A DNA stretch of 64,000 nt from Psettodes erumei (GCA_016785225.1 JAFBJZ010000857.1:930001-994000); one strand, 5' to 3'. Shown: positions 10,986-24,329, counted from the first letter of the stretch. The notes: generated by a model not told the origin, from the letters alone. Translations and numbers: made by a program.

Positions 10986-11585
10986 TAATATCTGGAAATG
11001 ATTTGTGATTATTACTAAAGAATAATAATCAGACTGTGATCTTGCAGCATGCTGCTATTTCACTTTTTATTAGTGTTAATATGATCACATTAATATAAAA
11101 TATAACTTAATTCTCCTCCAATGTGAGTGTGGTACAGATATAATACAAAAAATAATGTACAGTGCACAACTGCGCCACAGGTTTTCTTAAATTACTCTGC
11201 TTGCTAGTGAGCTCTGTGAGCTCTATGATAAACATCAGTCCATCTTGCTTAGTGAAGAAAGGGCTAAGGTGTCTGTAATTTGTGTGGAGTAGAGTAAAAT
11301 GGCTTATCGAGAGGGGCAGGTGGCTCAAAAGAATGATGCCAGCTAACCTTCAACAGAAATCATTTGTCATTTTGTGTATTACAATCTCCTTTAAACAAGC
11401 AAAAATACTTTCTCAGTGGAGAGAGCTGGCCAATCCCAGTTGACATTCGGCAGTTGACACAGATCCTCGCTATGATGATGTGTTTAAAATATAAGCATAA
11501 ATATGCTGATTCTTTCAATTCACAATAAATCATAATAGAGTGTTTACTGTTTCAAGAATGCTTCTTTTGCAAAACAAGAAAAAAT

Positions 11586-11720
11586 GACCACCCTGGTGGC
11601 TCAGGGATTAAGGCACTGTCCATGAACTGCAATGTACCTGTGGGTCCACGTGGGTTTCTTTTATCCTCAACCATACCATTTTCTTATTTTCTGTTTTAAG
11701 CCCTTTTCAGTTAAACCACA
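11586..11720 (+). repeat. SINE-like element with tRNA-like A box
   Basis: CCTGGTGGCTCAGGGATTAA then GGCACTGTCCATGAACTGC gives an A-box-like TGGCTCAGGGATTAAGG. GTGGGTCCACGTGGG, about 50 nt downstream, is a degraded B-box candidate. The tail TTTTATCCTCAACCATACCA and TTTTCTGTTTTAAGCCC also recurs in teleost SINE copies I know. Probably a tRNA-derived SINE, truncated. Confidence 0.5.
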
Positions 11721-12749
11721 TGTAACATTACTCCATTCATCTGTTGAAGTCGTGGCCTTTTTTCTTTGTTTTGTTGTCCAGTCTTAATCTTCTGTGATGA
11801 CTTTTGTCAGCTATCACATGAAAGAATGAGTCACAATGGTTGCATCAAGGCTGCAAGATGGAGTAGTAGAATTGCTGGAGAACAATGGCTGAGAGGACGA
11901 TAATTAAGTGATATATCTGTTTATGTCCTCTTAGAAGGTGGGGCAAGAGATACATTTAATATCTTTTGCTGTAGTTTTAAGTTGATGGCAATGGATTCAG
12001 ATTTGCCCAGTGTTGAGGGTAACATCTGAGAATGACATCCAAAATTGTTATCAAAATATCAAAAAGGGAATTTAATTCCAAAGATCTTAATCTTAGTGGT
12101 GATAGCTCAGAAAACACTCACTTTATATGAATAGCTTTTAAAGTCATATTCGTCATTATCAAAGGACATGATATACATTTTGGTATAAAGAGACTGAGTG
12201 GAAATCTGTCGTGAAAAAATCCCACTGACAGATTTGTTAATATATGAAAATAAGAGTTCAGGAAATAAATCAAATAATTGAAAGACTGGATATTTCTTAA
12301 CATAAAAGGATGAGCAGCAACCACTTCAGATTCCCTTGTAAGATGCTGCTGTAATTCTCCGTTCGCTCCATTCAATGGTCTGTTCCTCATGAGAGTGCTC
12401 ACTTTTCCATCCCTCTATTTGAAGCATTGTGAACTTTAAAAAGCACCCATGTATGTCATTGTCCAGTGGGGACTGTCACAGTTGCGTAGGAGCATGGACG
12501 AGGACATGATAGAAGCCGCCAGTTAGGCTGTTTTTAATTTCTTCGGGGACTCTGGATGTGGCTGTGATCGAGCATTGGGATATTTTAAACATGCCTTCTC
12601 CCCCATTTTCTAACATGTCTCTGTAGTGCAAATGACTTTAGTTGTGTGATGAGGGGAGCTTGGAGGAAAGACTCTGAAAATGGCTCCTATCTGCTGTCCC
12701 TTCTGGGAGTGGAAGTAGAATAGTAAACAGTGGGACACTGCAAGGATGG
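11721..12749. other. Unassigned sequence, no gene seen
   Basis: No recognisable repeat ends or domains. A 94-codon minus frame (12118-12402) has no supporting feature. Confidence 0.35.
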
Positions 12750-12874
12750 CCTGGGATGGTTATGGAGGACATGTGTGAATGTCCCCAGCTGATCAGCATC
12801 CTCACAGTATTCTCCACCAACAATGCTCCTGTGGTTCAATTAGGAGAATTCCATGGAAATGGGCTATACTGTAC
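12750..12874 (+). repeat. Duplicated element, copy 2 (partner at 9074-9190)
   Basis: The core 12815-12871 reads CACCAACAATGCTCCTGTGG and ends GGAAATGGGCTATACTG. It is 52/57 identical to copy 1 in the same orientation, 3.68 kb away. The flanks beyond about 60 nt upstream do not align by eye. Confidence 0.8.
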
Positions 12875-13124
12875 AATAAACACATTTGGCATCTTATGGA
12901 AGCATGCGAAAAAGTAAGTCAACCCTTTGGAATGATCTAAATTTATGGATACATTTATCTTAAAATAAGGTCAAATCTTTAAACATCTTTAATCTTTGAG
13001 AATTTAGAATTAACACAATGGACTGAACTAATAACACACAAATTGTATTGTTCATGTCCATGTTTAAAATATGATACAAATTTTTAAAAAATCATATGGA
13101 TTCTTCATGCAATGATCTAATCAG

Positions 13125-13671
13125 TCAGTCATGTGGCAGCTGTACAGTGCATAAAGACAGGTCGGGAAAACTGTGATGATCTCCATGGCAGGATAGTGAA
13201 GACCAGACAGGCTGGTTTGAGTATTTCTGTAACTGCTGAACTCCTGGGATTTTCACACACAACAGTCTTGAGAGGAGAAGAATGGTCAGACTGGTTGGCG
13301 CTAACAGTAAGGCTACAGTAACTCAGATATCCACACTTTACAACTGTGTTGAGGGGAAATGCATGAAGAATGAACATGTTGAACCTTGAGGTGGATGAGC
13401 TACAACAGCAGCAGTAGACTACATCAGGCTCCACTCCTGTCAACCAAGAACAGAAATGTGAGGCTGCAGTGGACACAGACATACCCTGGTCTGATGGATC
13501 TGGATTTCTGCTGAGGCTGCAGACTGTACAGTCAGAATCTGGTGTTAACATGACAAATCCAACATCTTGGTGAATCCATGCCATAAAGAGCTGTGGCTAT
13601 TTTTAGAGCAAATGGAGGAATTACCTAGTGTTAATATGGTGTTCTTAATAAAGTGCTCACTGAGTGTATAC
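13125..13671 (+). pseudogene. Tc1/mariner transposase relic, lineage A, internally deleted
   Basis: The + strand reads RQAGLSISVTAELLGFSHTT (ORF at 13133), the N-terminal helix-turn-helix style of Tc1-family transposases. After a deletion it jumps to GGTCAGACTGGTTGGCGCTA and TTGAACCTTGAGGTGGATGA, then PWSDGSGFLL (about 13480-13512), where the first catalytic aspartate of the DDE triad survives. It then jumps to the C-terminal end. The right terminal repeat CTTAATAAAGTGCTCACTGA then GTGTATA is present (13647-13671). The matching left repeat is absent here, but a copy stands at 26850-26880. The family moves by cut and paste at TA. This copy lacks most of its catalytic core. Confidence 0.8.
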
Positions 13672-16600
13672 TGTGTATATGTGTGTGTATATATAAGATA
13701 AACAGATATGTATGAATCAAACTGTAGGATAAAGAAGAATTTTAGTCCTCATGGAGGCATTTATAAATGTACATTATCTCTCTGGTGGTTGGTGAGTATA
13801 ATATGTACCGGGACAACTATTCTATCACTTAAATAAAGAAGTATAACAACAGAAATAAATACAAACAGTAATACAAAAACATGAAGATCCACAGCCTTGG
13901 CTTCAATATAGCATTCTACACACATGCCTGAGATGAAGACAGACTCTTCTAATGAACTGACTTCTGACACTCAATATGCAGAGTACAGCATTTCTCCAGC
14001 TCTGTAATTTGGACAAGGCCACATCAGTCAGAGCTGTTGGCTTACTAACCTGACAAAAAAGGAAACTTCCACTCAGCAGGAAAAAAATATTGTCAAAAAC
14101 TCTGGACTGACCAAAAGAAGGTGGAAAAAAGACAAGGAGGAAGGAGGAATGCCTGAGTGGTTCTGGACAGAGGCGTAGTGCAGTCATGTGAAAATACCAG
14201 CTGCTTGATGACAGGCTTATGGGGTTTGAGAGGACTGCTCTGGGTCTTCTTGTAAAAATGATAATATGGATAATTAAGGATGATTACCACCACAGTGAAA
14301 GGAAGCTGCAGATTGTGTTTCTCTCCAGAAGGCAATAATGTGGAAAGAGGGAGAGGACAGAAATAATGTACTGTATCATATTGATTAAAAAAACCCAAAC
14401 ACTTATAATAATAGGATTATTTTTGACACATGGTCAAATTTGGGAGGAAAACAGTAAACTGTCCAATCTATAACAATTTTTCTCTTATGAAAAGTTGAAG
14501 CAATGTATCACTACTTCAACTACTTCCATAAATTTGTAACTTTTTTGGAGACTTTTGCTTGGTGTGTTTTTTAGTCCTTGACGTAAACTAGAATGATAAG
14601 AACAGAAAAGATTGCTGCGAACTGATGCTAGTGTTTTTATAACAATGTCTTCACAAATATACTGTAGGAAGTATCAATGAAAAATGTTGAAATATAAAAC
14701 AGGTTGTGTGAGAAACACAAGGCAGCTTAGGCACTGTTATAATGAGTGTACAGGAAATAAAGCCAGCACACTGTGTAAATCAGCCTGACCAACACCTGCA
14801 TCGACACCACTCCATCCCCAGCACACTGCCAGTCACTCAGTATCTGGCCTGTCTGGGTCAACCAGCGGCCCACCAGCTTGGCCCACACTACACGCTTCAG
14901 TGTCGAGCAAGTTTGTGCTGCCAATTGGCTGCCATCACAGCTGGCTTTCTGGTGGCAAGCCGCAGTGAGGTCATTTTTAGTATATGAAACTGTCTCTAGT
15001 CGCCCTGATCTGAAATAGCTGAAACCCAGCCTGCAATCTTACCACCTGCATGTTGCTGCAATCATGTAACTGTTGAGATTAATCCTACACAGCAGTTGAC
15101 TGTCACTGTTGTGAAAAAAAAAAAACAGCAGGATACAATTTGTCGAAGAAGATACAGGCAAAAGTACAATTCTGAAGGATGAACGTTGAACTAGGCATTT
15201 TTAGTGAGTAAAAACATATATCATCAAAAAAGCCTTTTCTTCAGACAATGCAAATGTTTAATTCGTATTGCATATATCAGAAGCAGCACAACATAATCAG
15301 GGGCTTTCTGGCTATACCGTACACGGATTTTTGTATATAATTTTTTTTTTTAGTATCTGTTTCTCAGATTTGATTTTTCATAGCAGGAAATATGCATTAA
15401 TTTACTGAACAGTGGCTTAGTTTCCAGTAAGCTATTCCAGTTAGCCAGCCTGCACAAAATTAATAATTTTATAATATTATTTACACCTGTATTTTTTTTT
15501 TTTTTTGCTAAAAATCAAAATTTCTGCTGTACAAAAGGTCTAGCACCCTGGCAAGGAAACATAACCACAAAAACACTACAGGAAATGTGAATGAGATCAA
15601 TGCAACTGTTTTACATCACCTGACAAAACTAACTTAAATTAGTACCGAGTAGGATAATTCAATCCCTACTTAGTAGGGAGATGTCAGCAACAGGAAATCT
15701 GCTAATGTGCAGGTTTCTCAGCAGTGTCAGGCTGAGTGAAGAAGTGGGTGAAAAAGCCAGCTGACTCTTTTTATTGGGCTAAGTATATTTATCTAGTGAT
15801 CGAAACATGTATAACGATCCTTTGTCAAATGAAAACAACAATAATTACCAACATGGCCTTTATCATCGTCTGTATAAGCTTCCTGTTAATTCTGGCACTA
15901 CACTGCCTTCAGGCAGTTGCAAGAAAACAAATCTGTTCATGTCAAGATGACTTAATTTAAAAAAAAAAAAAAAAAAAGGTTTTCCATGTTGACCCTTGTC
16001 TTGCAGGGTAACAGGCCTAAGATGAGTAGGTAGGACAGAAAATGCCGTCACCCCCATACTCAGACACATACAATCCCAACACAGTTCTGAACAGCAAACA
16101 GCTCCATACAATACCAAATCTCATTAGCAACAAACTCCCATGCATTTACATGTTGATGAGGTCAGTATCAGATCTTAATGTCGTTATCTCACAATGGTAG
16201 AATTACGAATTTATCAAAAGAGAGTAATTACAATTAGAAAAATAAAAACAGAGTAGTAGATGTCCTTTGAAATCCACAGAAGGCTTGTAACTCATGCCTG
16301 TAGAAGGGGCTTGATGTGGGTCTGGGTCCCAGGGAAGGACAGCAGATTTACGACTGGTAATGAAGGAGGATTTAGTGTTAGTGAATGCATTGCATGTGAT
16401 AGAGTGGAGGTGGAACATTTGTCAGCTGTGAAGGGTGTTTTCTGCAAACCAATGGAATTATCTAGGTGTTTATTTGTGCTAATGGGTAGATAAGCCAGTG
16501 GGGTTTTGTAGTACTGAAGTTTATTAATAACAAAATGAGCAAGAGAAAACAAATTAATCAAAGCTGTATTTGAAATATAGAGTCAAGATTTTAGCCTGTA

Positions 16601-16700
16601 CAAGAACACTTATGTGCTATAGATTGTATGTGGAGAGGACTCATCATTGTTATGTCAATACACTTTGTATGCACAAACCTTTCATTTGACATTACACTTG
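13672..16700. other. Unassigned sequence with one GC-rich patch and an A-tract
   Basis: 14780-14970 is clearly more GC-rich and complex than its surroundings and is open for 81 codons on plus and 65 on minus, but I recognise no domain and see no convincing splice sites. A 20-nt A-tract (15959-15978) directly follows the stop region of a 74-codon plus frame (15736-15960) with one hydrophobic stretch (MAFIIVCISFLLILALHCLQ). That might be a retroposed fragment or chance. T-runs occur at 15342-15350 and 15493-15506. Confidence 0.35.
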
Positions 16701-17502
16701 ATATACACCAATCAACCATACAATTAAAATAAGATGCCTTACTATGAATTATGTAGGTACCTTGTGCCACCAAAGTAGCTCTGAGCTATCAAGGTCTGGA
16801 CTCCACCATACTCCTGACATTGTCCTGTTGTATCAGGGGCTTTACATCAAATCCTTTTAAATCCTTTAATTTGGGCCAAGTCTGATGAATGATAAGCTAT
16901 GTACAGATGTAAAAATGTAACAAAAAAGTGATTCATCAAATCAGGACACCCCCTTCGATTGATCCATGTTCCAGTTTTAATGCTCACATGTTCCTTGAAG
17001 GTGCTTTTGGCAGTGGACAGGGGTCAGCATGAGCAGCTACACAGCCTCATACACAACAAGCTATGATGAACTGTGTGTTTTGACATTTTTCTATCATAGC
17101 CAGCATTAAGGTTTCATCACTTTATGTTATAGTAGCAATTCTGTGGGTCAGTCTTCTCTCCCCATGCATATCAACCAGCCTTTTGACCCCAGGACCCTGT
17201 CACCCTTCACTGGTTCTCCTTTATCGGACCACTTTTGGTAGGTACTGACCACTGCATACTGAGAACACAAGACCTGCTGTTATGGAGATTTTCTGACCCA
17301 GACGTCTAAACATCACAACTTATTCCTCTTCAAAGCCTCTCAGATCCTCATGGTCCATTTTTCCTGCTTCCAACACCTGAACTTGAAGAAGTGACTGTTT
17401 GCTTGCTGCCTGATATATCCCACTCCTGACAGGTGCCATAGTAAGAATCAGTGTTACTCACTTCTCCTGTCAGTGGTTTAAATGTTGTGACTGATCCATG
17501 TA
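16701..17502 (-). pseudogene. Tc1/mariner element relic, lineage B, both terminal repeats present
   Basis: The left end ATATACACCAATCAACCATA (16701) and the right end on the minus strand TACATGGATCAGTCACAACA (17502) are degraded inverted repeats of each other, giving an about 800-bp element. The full-length family is about twice this, so the middle is deleted. Minus-strand text includes GAGTGGGATATATCAGGCAG, then GTTGGAAGCAGGAAAAATGG near the N-terminus and, at the other end, GGTGGAGTCCAGACC and GCCCCTGATACAAC from the transposase C-terminus. Several stops interrupt the frame. Solo terminal repeats of this lineage lie at 30830-30872 and 38070-38112. Confidence 0.8.
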
Positions 17503-19299
17503 TTGTTGGCTGGAGCCAGGAACATGAAAATACATTATGACAAGTGGGCAAATCTTTATATAATGTTTCCTCTGCAAGTTCGATTCATATCATGTCTACA
17601 TTAATCATTGTGGTAGTGCAGTGGTTCAGTATCACAAAACCCAACACTGTGAGTATGCTTTTCCCTATAGCTCTTCTCTGGTGGAATTCTCTTTTGTATT
17701 GCCCTTTTTGCTAAGGGCTGATCTCCACCCAGGGAATGTAGATTTTTCTTGTTACACCTGGTGAAGCTGAAGAAACAAAGCTATTTTGGAAAATTATACA
17801 TTTAACGCCACTCAAAAGTGGATGATAACTGAACATCCAAAAAAAACAACAAAGAAATTGGAAACATTTATTTGCAGGTTAAGCTTGTGTTACTTTTGCC
17901 TGCTTGAATTAAATACTTAATAATTCCTTACAGTATATACCTCATATACCTCATACAGCCTTATACAGTATAAAGTATGCCTTTCACCTGCCTCACTACT
18001 TAAATCTCTATCGCAAAGTAATCTCCATCAGCTCATATACACACTGAAACAATGTCAATATCTGCTAGAAAGTGGTAGATATTGTTCTGAAGACTCTGTT
18101 GGGAATATTAGAATAAAAGATGGAGAGACAGAGGGAAAAGGATGCAGGCAGAGGAAGAAAGAGAGAGCATTTACTCCATCATGGTGTGCAAATTCACATG
18201 ACAAAAATCAATGTTGCTTAATAACTAAACAACTTCCTCTAAATGCACCCATTGATGTTGTGACAGCTCTTATTTGAGACGGTTCTTTGTGTTTGCATTG
18301 AGAGGCAGCACTTATCTTCTCTGCTGTGGCCAGTGCAGCCTCAGCTCTCTGGAGCAGCCTTAGTGCCACATTTGTGCTGTAATATGCAAATACAAGACAG
18401 TTAGTCATTTATCATTAAATACTGAGGGAGGGTTTATAATTCAGTTGAATATGATTGTACCAATAGATGTACTTTTAGATTAAATGTACATGTGACACAA
18501 GGGAGTCATCACCACCTGTTTTTGGTATAAGATTATATTGCAATATAAAATGTGATATACTAGTTCCAATAAAAAGTATAACCTCACAATTTAATTGCAG
18601 TGTTTCTGCTGTGGCTTTAGCTCAAGCAAAATCAGTGGAGTCATTTGTTTAAGGAATCCACCTCATTTAAACTGTACTCAGGCAGATTCAGTTATTGATG
18701 TACTGTTTTGATTTGAGTGAAGTTCTGAACGTCTAAAGCCTCACTCATTCCCCAAAGAGGCTGGAATGCTCAGAGCACTCTGAATGTTGTACAGAAAAGT
18801 CTGACTCATCTTTTGGTGCTTACCATCAGTAGAGCACTAATGTTGTATCCTCCAAGAGCCTGTCCTGAAGGTGGAAGTATGTTTCATGTGAGGAGCTAAG
18901 GTTGAAGTTTTCTCATTGTGGATGACTCAACAATGTGTGTAACTGTGACAGAGAAGACAACTTCCATTCAGTTCCCTTTTTTAACAACTGTAACAATGAT
19001 CTTTATCTAGCCTTAACCAGATTTTTAACCCAACTTAAGGACTCATCAAAAAAGGTTTTTCAATTCAGACTTACTGCTCGAGTGTCTGAAGGTTTCAGCA
19101 TATTTTTAAAAAAAATCTTGCCTGTCTATCAAGTAGCAAGTAGGTAATTCTGTCTTAAGTAGGCTTTGTATGCAACACTATGAATACCTTAGAGGGCAAA
19201 CTGTCTGGAAGCATTCACCATTACCCTGATTTGTACAACTGTCTGTGTTTCGCTCTCCTCATTTAGAGAAAGCTTTTTTGTACAGGTATTCATATGAAC
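17503..19299. other. Unassigned sequence, no gene seen
   Basis: A purine-rich GA stretch at 18118-18170 and short minus frames only. No transposon ends recognised. Confidence 0.35.
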
Positions 19300-19880
19300 T
19301 TCAATATACTGTACATGGACACCACTTTGAACAAGCTTTATTTGTTTCAAGCATACTCTGGCCAAAATCATATGCACACCTGCACTCTTGTCAGATAACC
19401 ATGGAGCACCACGTCTCCCAGAATTGTTGCATTACAAATGCTTTGGTATTTACGTTTCTTTCTTTTGTTTTCATAGGAACAAAAGTTTTAGCAAACTCCA
19501 GCCTGGAGTTTTTCCTGCCTTTGTGTCAGCAGTGGTGTCCTTGGTTTGGAGGTCTATCAAAGTTCTTTATACACCATTGGAACAATCCTTCGTTGCAAAC
19601 TTTCATCAGTTTTACTCTTGCGTCCACATCCAGGGACGTTAGCGACAGTGTCATGGGCTGTAAACTTTTTATGGCGTTGCACTCAATGGACACAGGAACA
19701 TGGAGATGGACTTATAGCCTTGACATTGTCCATGTTTTCCATTAAAATCTTCAGACAACTATTTGCTCTTCTTTCTTTTGTCCATGCTCAATGTGGTACT
19801 TAGACACACAATTTTGACAAGGTGCCAATAATTTTATACCGTCCATTTTTTCATTTTTCCAGAAGTGCAGGGGTGTCAGT
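19300..19880 (-). pseudogene. Tc1/mariner transposase relic, lineage C, N-terminal part
   Basis: Minus strand from about 19800 reads STTLSMDKRKKSK, a stop, LSEDFNGKHGQCQGYKSISM, then further pieces (a TVANVPG-type segment in a shifted frame, CNEGLFQWCIK-type codons and DLQTKDTTADT) before about 19500. This follows the order of the first DNA-binding domain and linker of Tc1-type transposases, broken by several stops and frame changes. No DDE motif is seen. The outer sequence AAGGTGCCAATAATTTTATA (19820-19839) looks like a terminal-repeat remnant. The plus-strand 166-codon frame across the same region is an antisense shadow. Confidence 0.65.
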
Positions 19881-20199
19881 ATTTTGGGGCATGACTTTAT
19901 GTTAAATCTGGACTCTGTTTGTGTGTGTTTGCATGTGTAATATTTTTTTTTAGTTTCCCTTTATGGTTCATAATAATGTCCACAAAGAATGCCATTATGG
20001 TAATGATTTTCAGTAGTTTGATAACACTTTTATACATGATTAAACCTTATTTCACTTGAAAAACAAACCTAATTCCATTTTCAGTGTTGAAACTACCCTC
20101 TTTAACAACCTCATGACAGCAATTTTGTGGTCAACATGAATAAAGCCAGACATCTCTGAAAAATACGCCTGCTTATTACACCCCCTCAGTGAGGAAGGT

Positions 20200-20460
20200 G
20201 AATGTCAAGGGAGAACAGTGCAGCATTTAATAAGTTGGACATTGTATTACCACTCACACAGAGACCCCCATTACCTACTTAGAGGTTGAATCGGCAGGCG
20301 GTAATTACTCACAATTAGCAACTTAAAGAGGCTCTGAGGGTTTGGACTGGCGCCTTAATTTCATCAATTTTACAGTGAACAACAAAGGTACAGAAGCAGC
20401 TGCTTCAAATTAATTAGAATATCAGTGCATGCTGTAATCATAGGGTGGCTCTTTTGCATG
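20200..20460. promoter_or_regulatory. Candidate conserved non-coding element
   Basis: This block lacks coding frames and repeat signatures but has high sequence complexity and several homeodomain-type TAATTA/AATTAG words (CGGTAATTACTCACAATTAG, TTCAAATTAATTAGAATATC). An E-box CAGCTG lies at about 20398-20403. The texture is that of vertebrate non-coding enhancers near developmental genes. Nothing in the sequence alone proves conservation or activity. Confidence 0.2.
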
Positions 20461-23400
20461 GACCATTTCAAAAGTGAAATTTAGTCCTTTCCATCACAAC
20501 CACTGTACAAAATGAGCAATGAATAATCTACTGTATGACTAATGCATTCTGTGTCCTTGCAGTCAACGTGGACTGATGTTTAATCTTTTTAGGATTTGAT
20601 TTCTTGAAAGTGCAATTACTTGGGAAACAGTCACTGTCCTTGCAGCAGGAAAGCCTAACTATCTTTGCTGCATTTTAATTGGTTATGGAAATTGTTTTGT
20701 CACCATTTCTGATACTAAACACTCAGTGCTTGGGTGTGTTTGCACTTCTTATGCTTCTCGATTAAACATGATGACAAGTATTGTGGCAAAACAGCATGAT
20801 AGTCTCTAATTTTCTGTCAAAATAGTGAAAGATATTAACCAAGCAACTGATGTCTACAGGGTTTTGGTTTAAGAAAGGGTTACAAAGCAAACACAAGACA
20901 TGATGTCCTGAGTTCTCACATCTACACTCCTGTGGTAACAAAAGCTAGGTTCTGCTTTAGTCAGTTATGCTGGTGGCTTTGTATATACACACATTTTACA
21001 AACATAATACTGCTACTGAGAAGAACTCCACATAAATATTTCATCAAGTAGTACTTGAACATAAGGGTGAGGTCTATGCTTTAATGACAGTGATTTGAGG
21101 GTTCATTTTCATTTTTCTTCATTTTTTTACATTTTGAAAGTGAATGTAGTTTCAGATGATTTGACATGGAGTTATCCCATTTAAAAATAAAGGATGTTCT
21201 GCTGTCTGTACTGGTCACATGGCACACCTTGACTGAAACGTTTCCCGTTCAGTATCCTCATTGACTTTCATCAAATTCCGAGAGACACTCAGTTCTTCAA
21301 AACTGGCCAAATCCCGTTCATCACTCACCTCAGCAGTGAAACTCTGTCCACGTCCCTGCACTCTGCCCCTGCCTCTGACTCACTCTCAATCACCTCCGTG
21401 TGAGAGGTGGTGGACTGATAATTATTTATTGAGCGGTATATATTCTTTATGATCAGGACAAGTCATACTAGATGTAAAAAATAAATGAAGAATACAGAAC
21501 AGATGAATGATATGTTTCATATTAATTTAATTTGACAATACTTGATACTACTTTACACAATAGCATTTACTTCATATTATGCACAAGTGGATCTATGCAC
21601 GTAAGCTGAGCTGAGTTCATTACCTTGAATGACAGAATAGCAACTGCTAACTCTTTTCATGACCCAGGTAATACATGGGCCAGCAGCCAGACTTTTATTG
21701 TGCTAAACTGGGAACTCTTGGCCTTTATGAAGAATTCAGCTGAAGTGAACTAATTACTACCAGTGATGATTAACTTACATCTTCTTTGTTTAAAAAAAAG
21801 AAAAAAAACTTCCTGATGTCCATTTTGTCTGCAGGAGCAAACATATTAAACCAAAAGATTGTCAGCCAAAAACATACCAGTGTACAGTAACAATCACATC
21901 AAAATTAGTCTCACTACTGATCTTTTCACTGGTTTGTTAATGTCAGTCTTAATGTTACCTGTCAGCAATAGGGAGTTTGTATCAAAAGCAAGATGACTAT
22001 AAGCAACAGGTGAACAAAAAATGAATATTTAGTCAAATGCCAAACTTTGTTTTTCTTTTCAGTAAGTCAGCCTTACTATGTTCCTGAACATTCTGCGGAA
22101 ACAGTCTGTGTGTGTGTGAGTGATCCAACATTACCAAAGTCTCAGTGTTAACTCTTCTACTTGGAGTCCAGTAAATATCTGCTGCAGTGAGGTATGAAAA
22201 CACCCCTTAGACAGAACAGACCAGATCATGCAGAGGATTTGATAATGCAGCGCTGACACAGCATCGTCTTAGAACACAGAGTGAAAAGACAGATGCACTG
22301 CTGACGTGGTAAATATAGGGAGTCCAAACCAATTCTTTTAAAAAGTGTCCCATGCCTATTGTAGAATTTATGCTGGTGTGTTGCTACAGAAAAATGACCT
22401 GTGACAGCAAAGCCACTGGTTCAATCCAAATCTTTGTTCTGTGCATCTTCCTGTCTGTTCCTGAACTGTAACACATTGACTCATTGTATTTTACAAAATA
22501 TATATTGTGTAAAATCATGTTCTTTGACTCTGCTTATTGTAATTTGAGGATACAATTAGTTAAAGCCATTGCTTTGGTGAGTACAGTATTAGTAAGTTGG
22601 ATTGCCAAAGCTACGAAAGCCAATATTGCAATAAACTGTATTTGCTGCTTGTAAGATGTTTAAGGTAGCCAGGTTACAGAAGTATAAGCAGTGACTTTCT
22701 TCTGCTAATCAGTGAGCAGTTTGTTTGAGCAGTGCTTTGTGAAGAAGCTGAAGAAAGTGCCTTCCCCTGGAAACTCCCCTGAGCTAACAGTTCATTTAAA
22801 CATCCTTACCATACAAAGCGTCTCTGAATTTGAAGATATAATATACATATTTACAAATGGCATATTCTGTCTTTACCTAATGGTGAAGTATTTCCCCTCT
22901 CTCCCTATTAAAAGTGAACTGTCTGCAGTTTAGCACAGCACCAAATATATCAGGTGTGGAATTCGCTAGAGATATTTGTGTTCAGTTTCTCATTGACTTT
23001 AAACCCACAACAGCAGCTGTTGCTTGTTTACATGGAGATATTCCGATTTGACAGGCCAAGGTCAAATTGGCATAAGGTGGTCTGAGGTGAGTTTATTATC
23101 AGCAAGGCAAAACACCACGCAACCACATTTTGTTCTGACACAGTATCTGTCAGGATACGTTTGCATATTTTTCAAATCCTCAGGGAGAGGCAGTCATTGG
23201 GGTTTGTGTTGCTTATTGATAGCAGCATTGTAGTTTTTTTGTTTGTTTGTTGTTTTTTTTGGGGGGTGGCATATCAGATGCTGTTGTGGTGTACTGTTCA
23301 AATCCCTCCTGCTCAGATGTCAGTCATTTAGAAGTGGCTTTGCTTTCCCTGGTGGGGATCATTAGAGATAAAAAAGGTACACAATCAGGTATCAGCAAGT

Positions 23401-24329
23401 CTGACTCTGAAATTTTCACACACACTTGTCTTTCATGGGGAAAAAACCTCATCTGCTCAGACATCTGGTGTTTATGCCACATTGCCATCATGACAGGCAT
23501 TCAAGCGTATCATTGTAGAAATGAACATCAAGCTCATGTGTCAGTCTTAGTAGCGACACTTTGGGCTTTCACCACTGCTGCCTTAATACATGGTAAACTT
23601 GGCTGCTGTCAATTAGAGGTCTTTTAGCGTTTGGCTGGGTCAGAGCTGTTTAGTTGTGAGTTTCAGATGAACAAATAACAGGAAGTCTTAGGGGCCCTAA
23701 GGACACAAAGCAAATAAATAAATAAATATGCAACAGTGGCACATTCTTTAAAAAAATGTCTGGGACAATGAAGTGTTGACTTACTAGTTTACAAATATAC
23801 CAGCTAAATATTTTAATGCAAACATCATGTTAGATACTTAAATTGCCATTCTGGGAGTCAAACCTGAAGACTTAAGAGAATAGAAAGGACATAGATCTAT
23901 ATAATTTTTTTCCATGTGCTTTGAATGTAAAATTTAATATCTTGTGTTCATAGTTACGTTGTTGATTGTTCACCATACATTTCTACCAAAATAAAGGTGT
24001 ATTTATTCAAAATTTTTATAATATCAAGGGGCAATGTAAACAATCCTGGCTTATTCAGACAGCTGATATATCAGGTCTCTTTTAATGTCACAGTGTCCAT
24101 ACAGGTCAAATAGTGTTTCCAAATCTTTAAAAAATATCTTTTGGAGTGAAATAGAGTTATTCTTTTCCACACCACCTTACAACAACATCATCATTGCTTT
24201 GAGGAGATAGGAATCAGGCTTCTAAGTAATTTCCATATACATTGTGGCAATGCATACAGTTATATCTAAAATCTTAAAAATAAATAAATAAATCATAAAT
24301 TTAATAATGGGAAGGTAAATTCTAGTTTT
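20461..24329. other. Unassigned sequence, no gene seen
   Basis: A GGTTCAATCC word at 22412-22421, preceded by AGCAAAGCCACT, is a perfect tRNA-type B box and may mark a decayed SINE, though I see no matching A box. A T/G-rich run lies at 23232-23267. Open frames (for example 23247-23627 plus) are featureless. Confidence 0.35.

Noticed and set aside
15736..15978. 74-codon frame with a hydrophobic stretch followed by A20 as a retroposed gene
   Set aside because: One hydrophobic run and an A-tract are not sufficient. No homology recognised and no target-site duplication seen.
19245..19745. 166-codon plus frame, one of the longest in the window
   Set aside because: It is antisense to a Tc1 transposase relic whose minus-strand words are clearly recognisable.
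22405..22425. tRNA gene from the perfect GGTTCAATCC box
   Set aside because: No A box, no acceptor stem and no cloverleaf around it; at best a SINE remnant.
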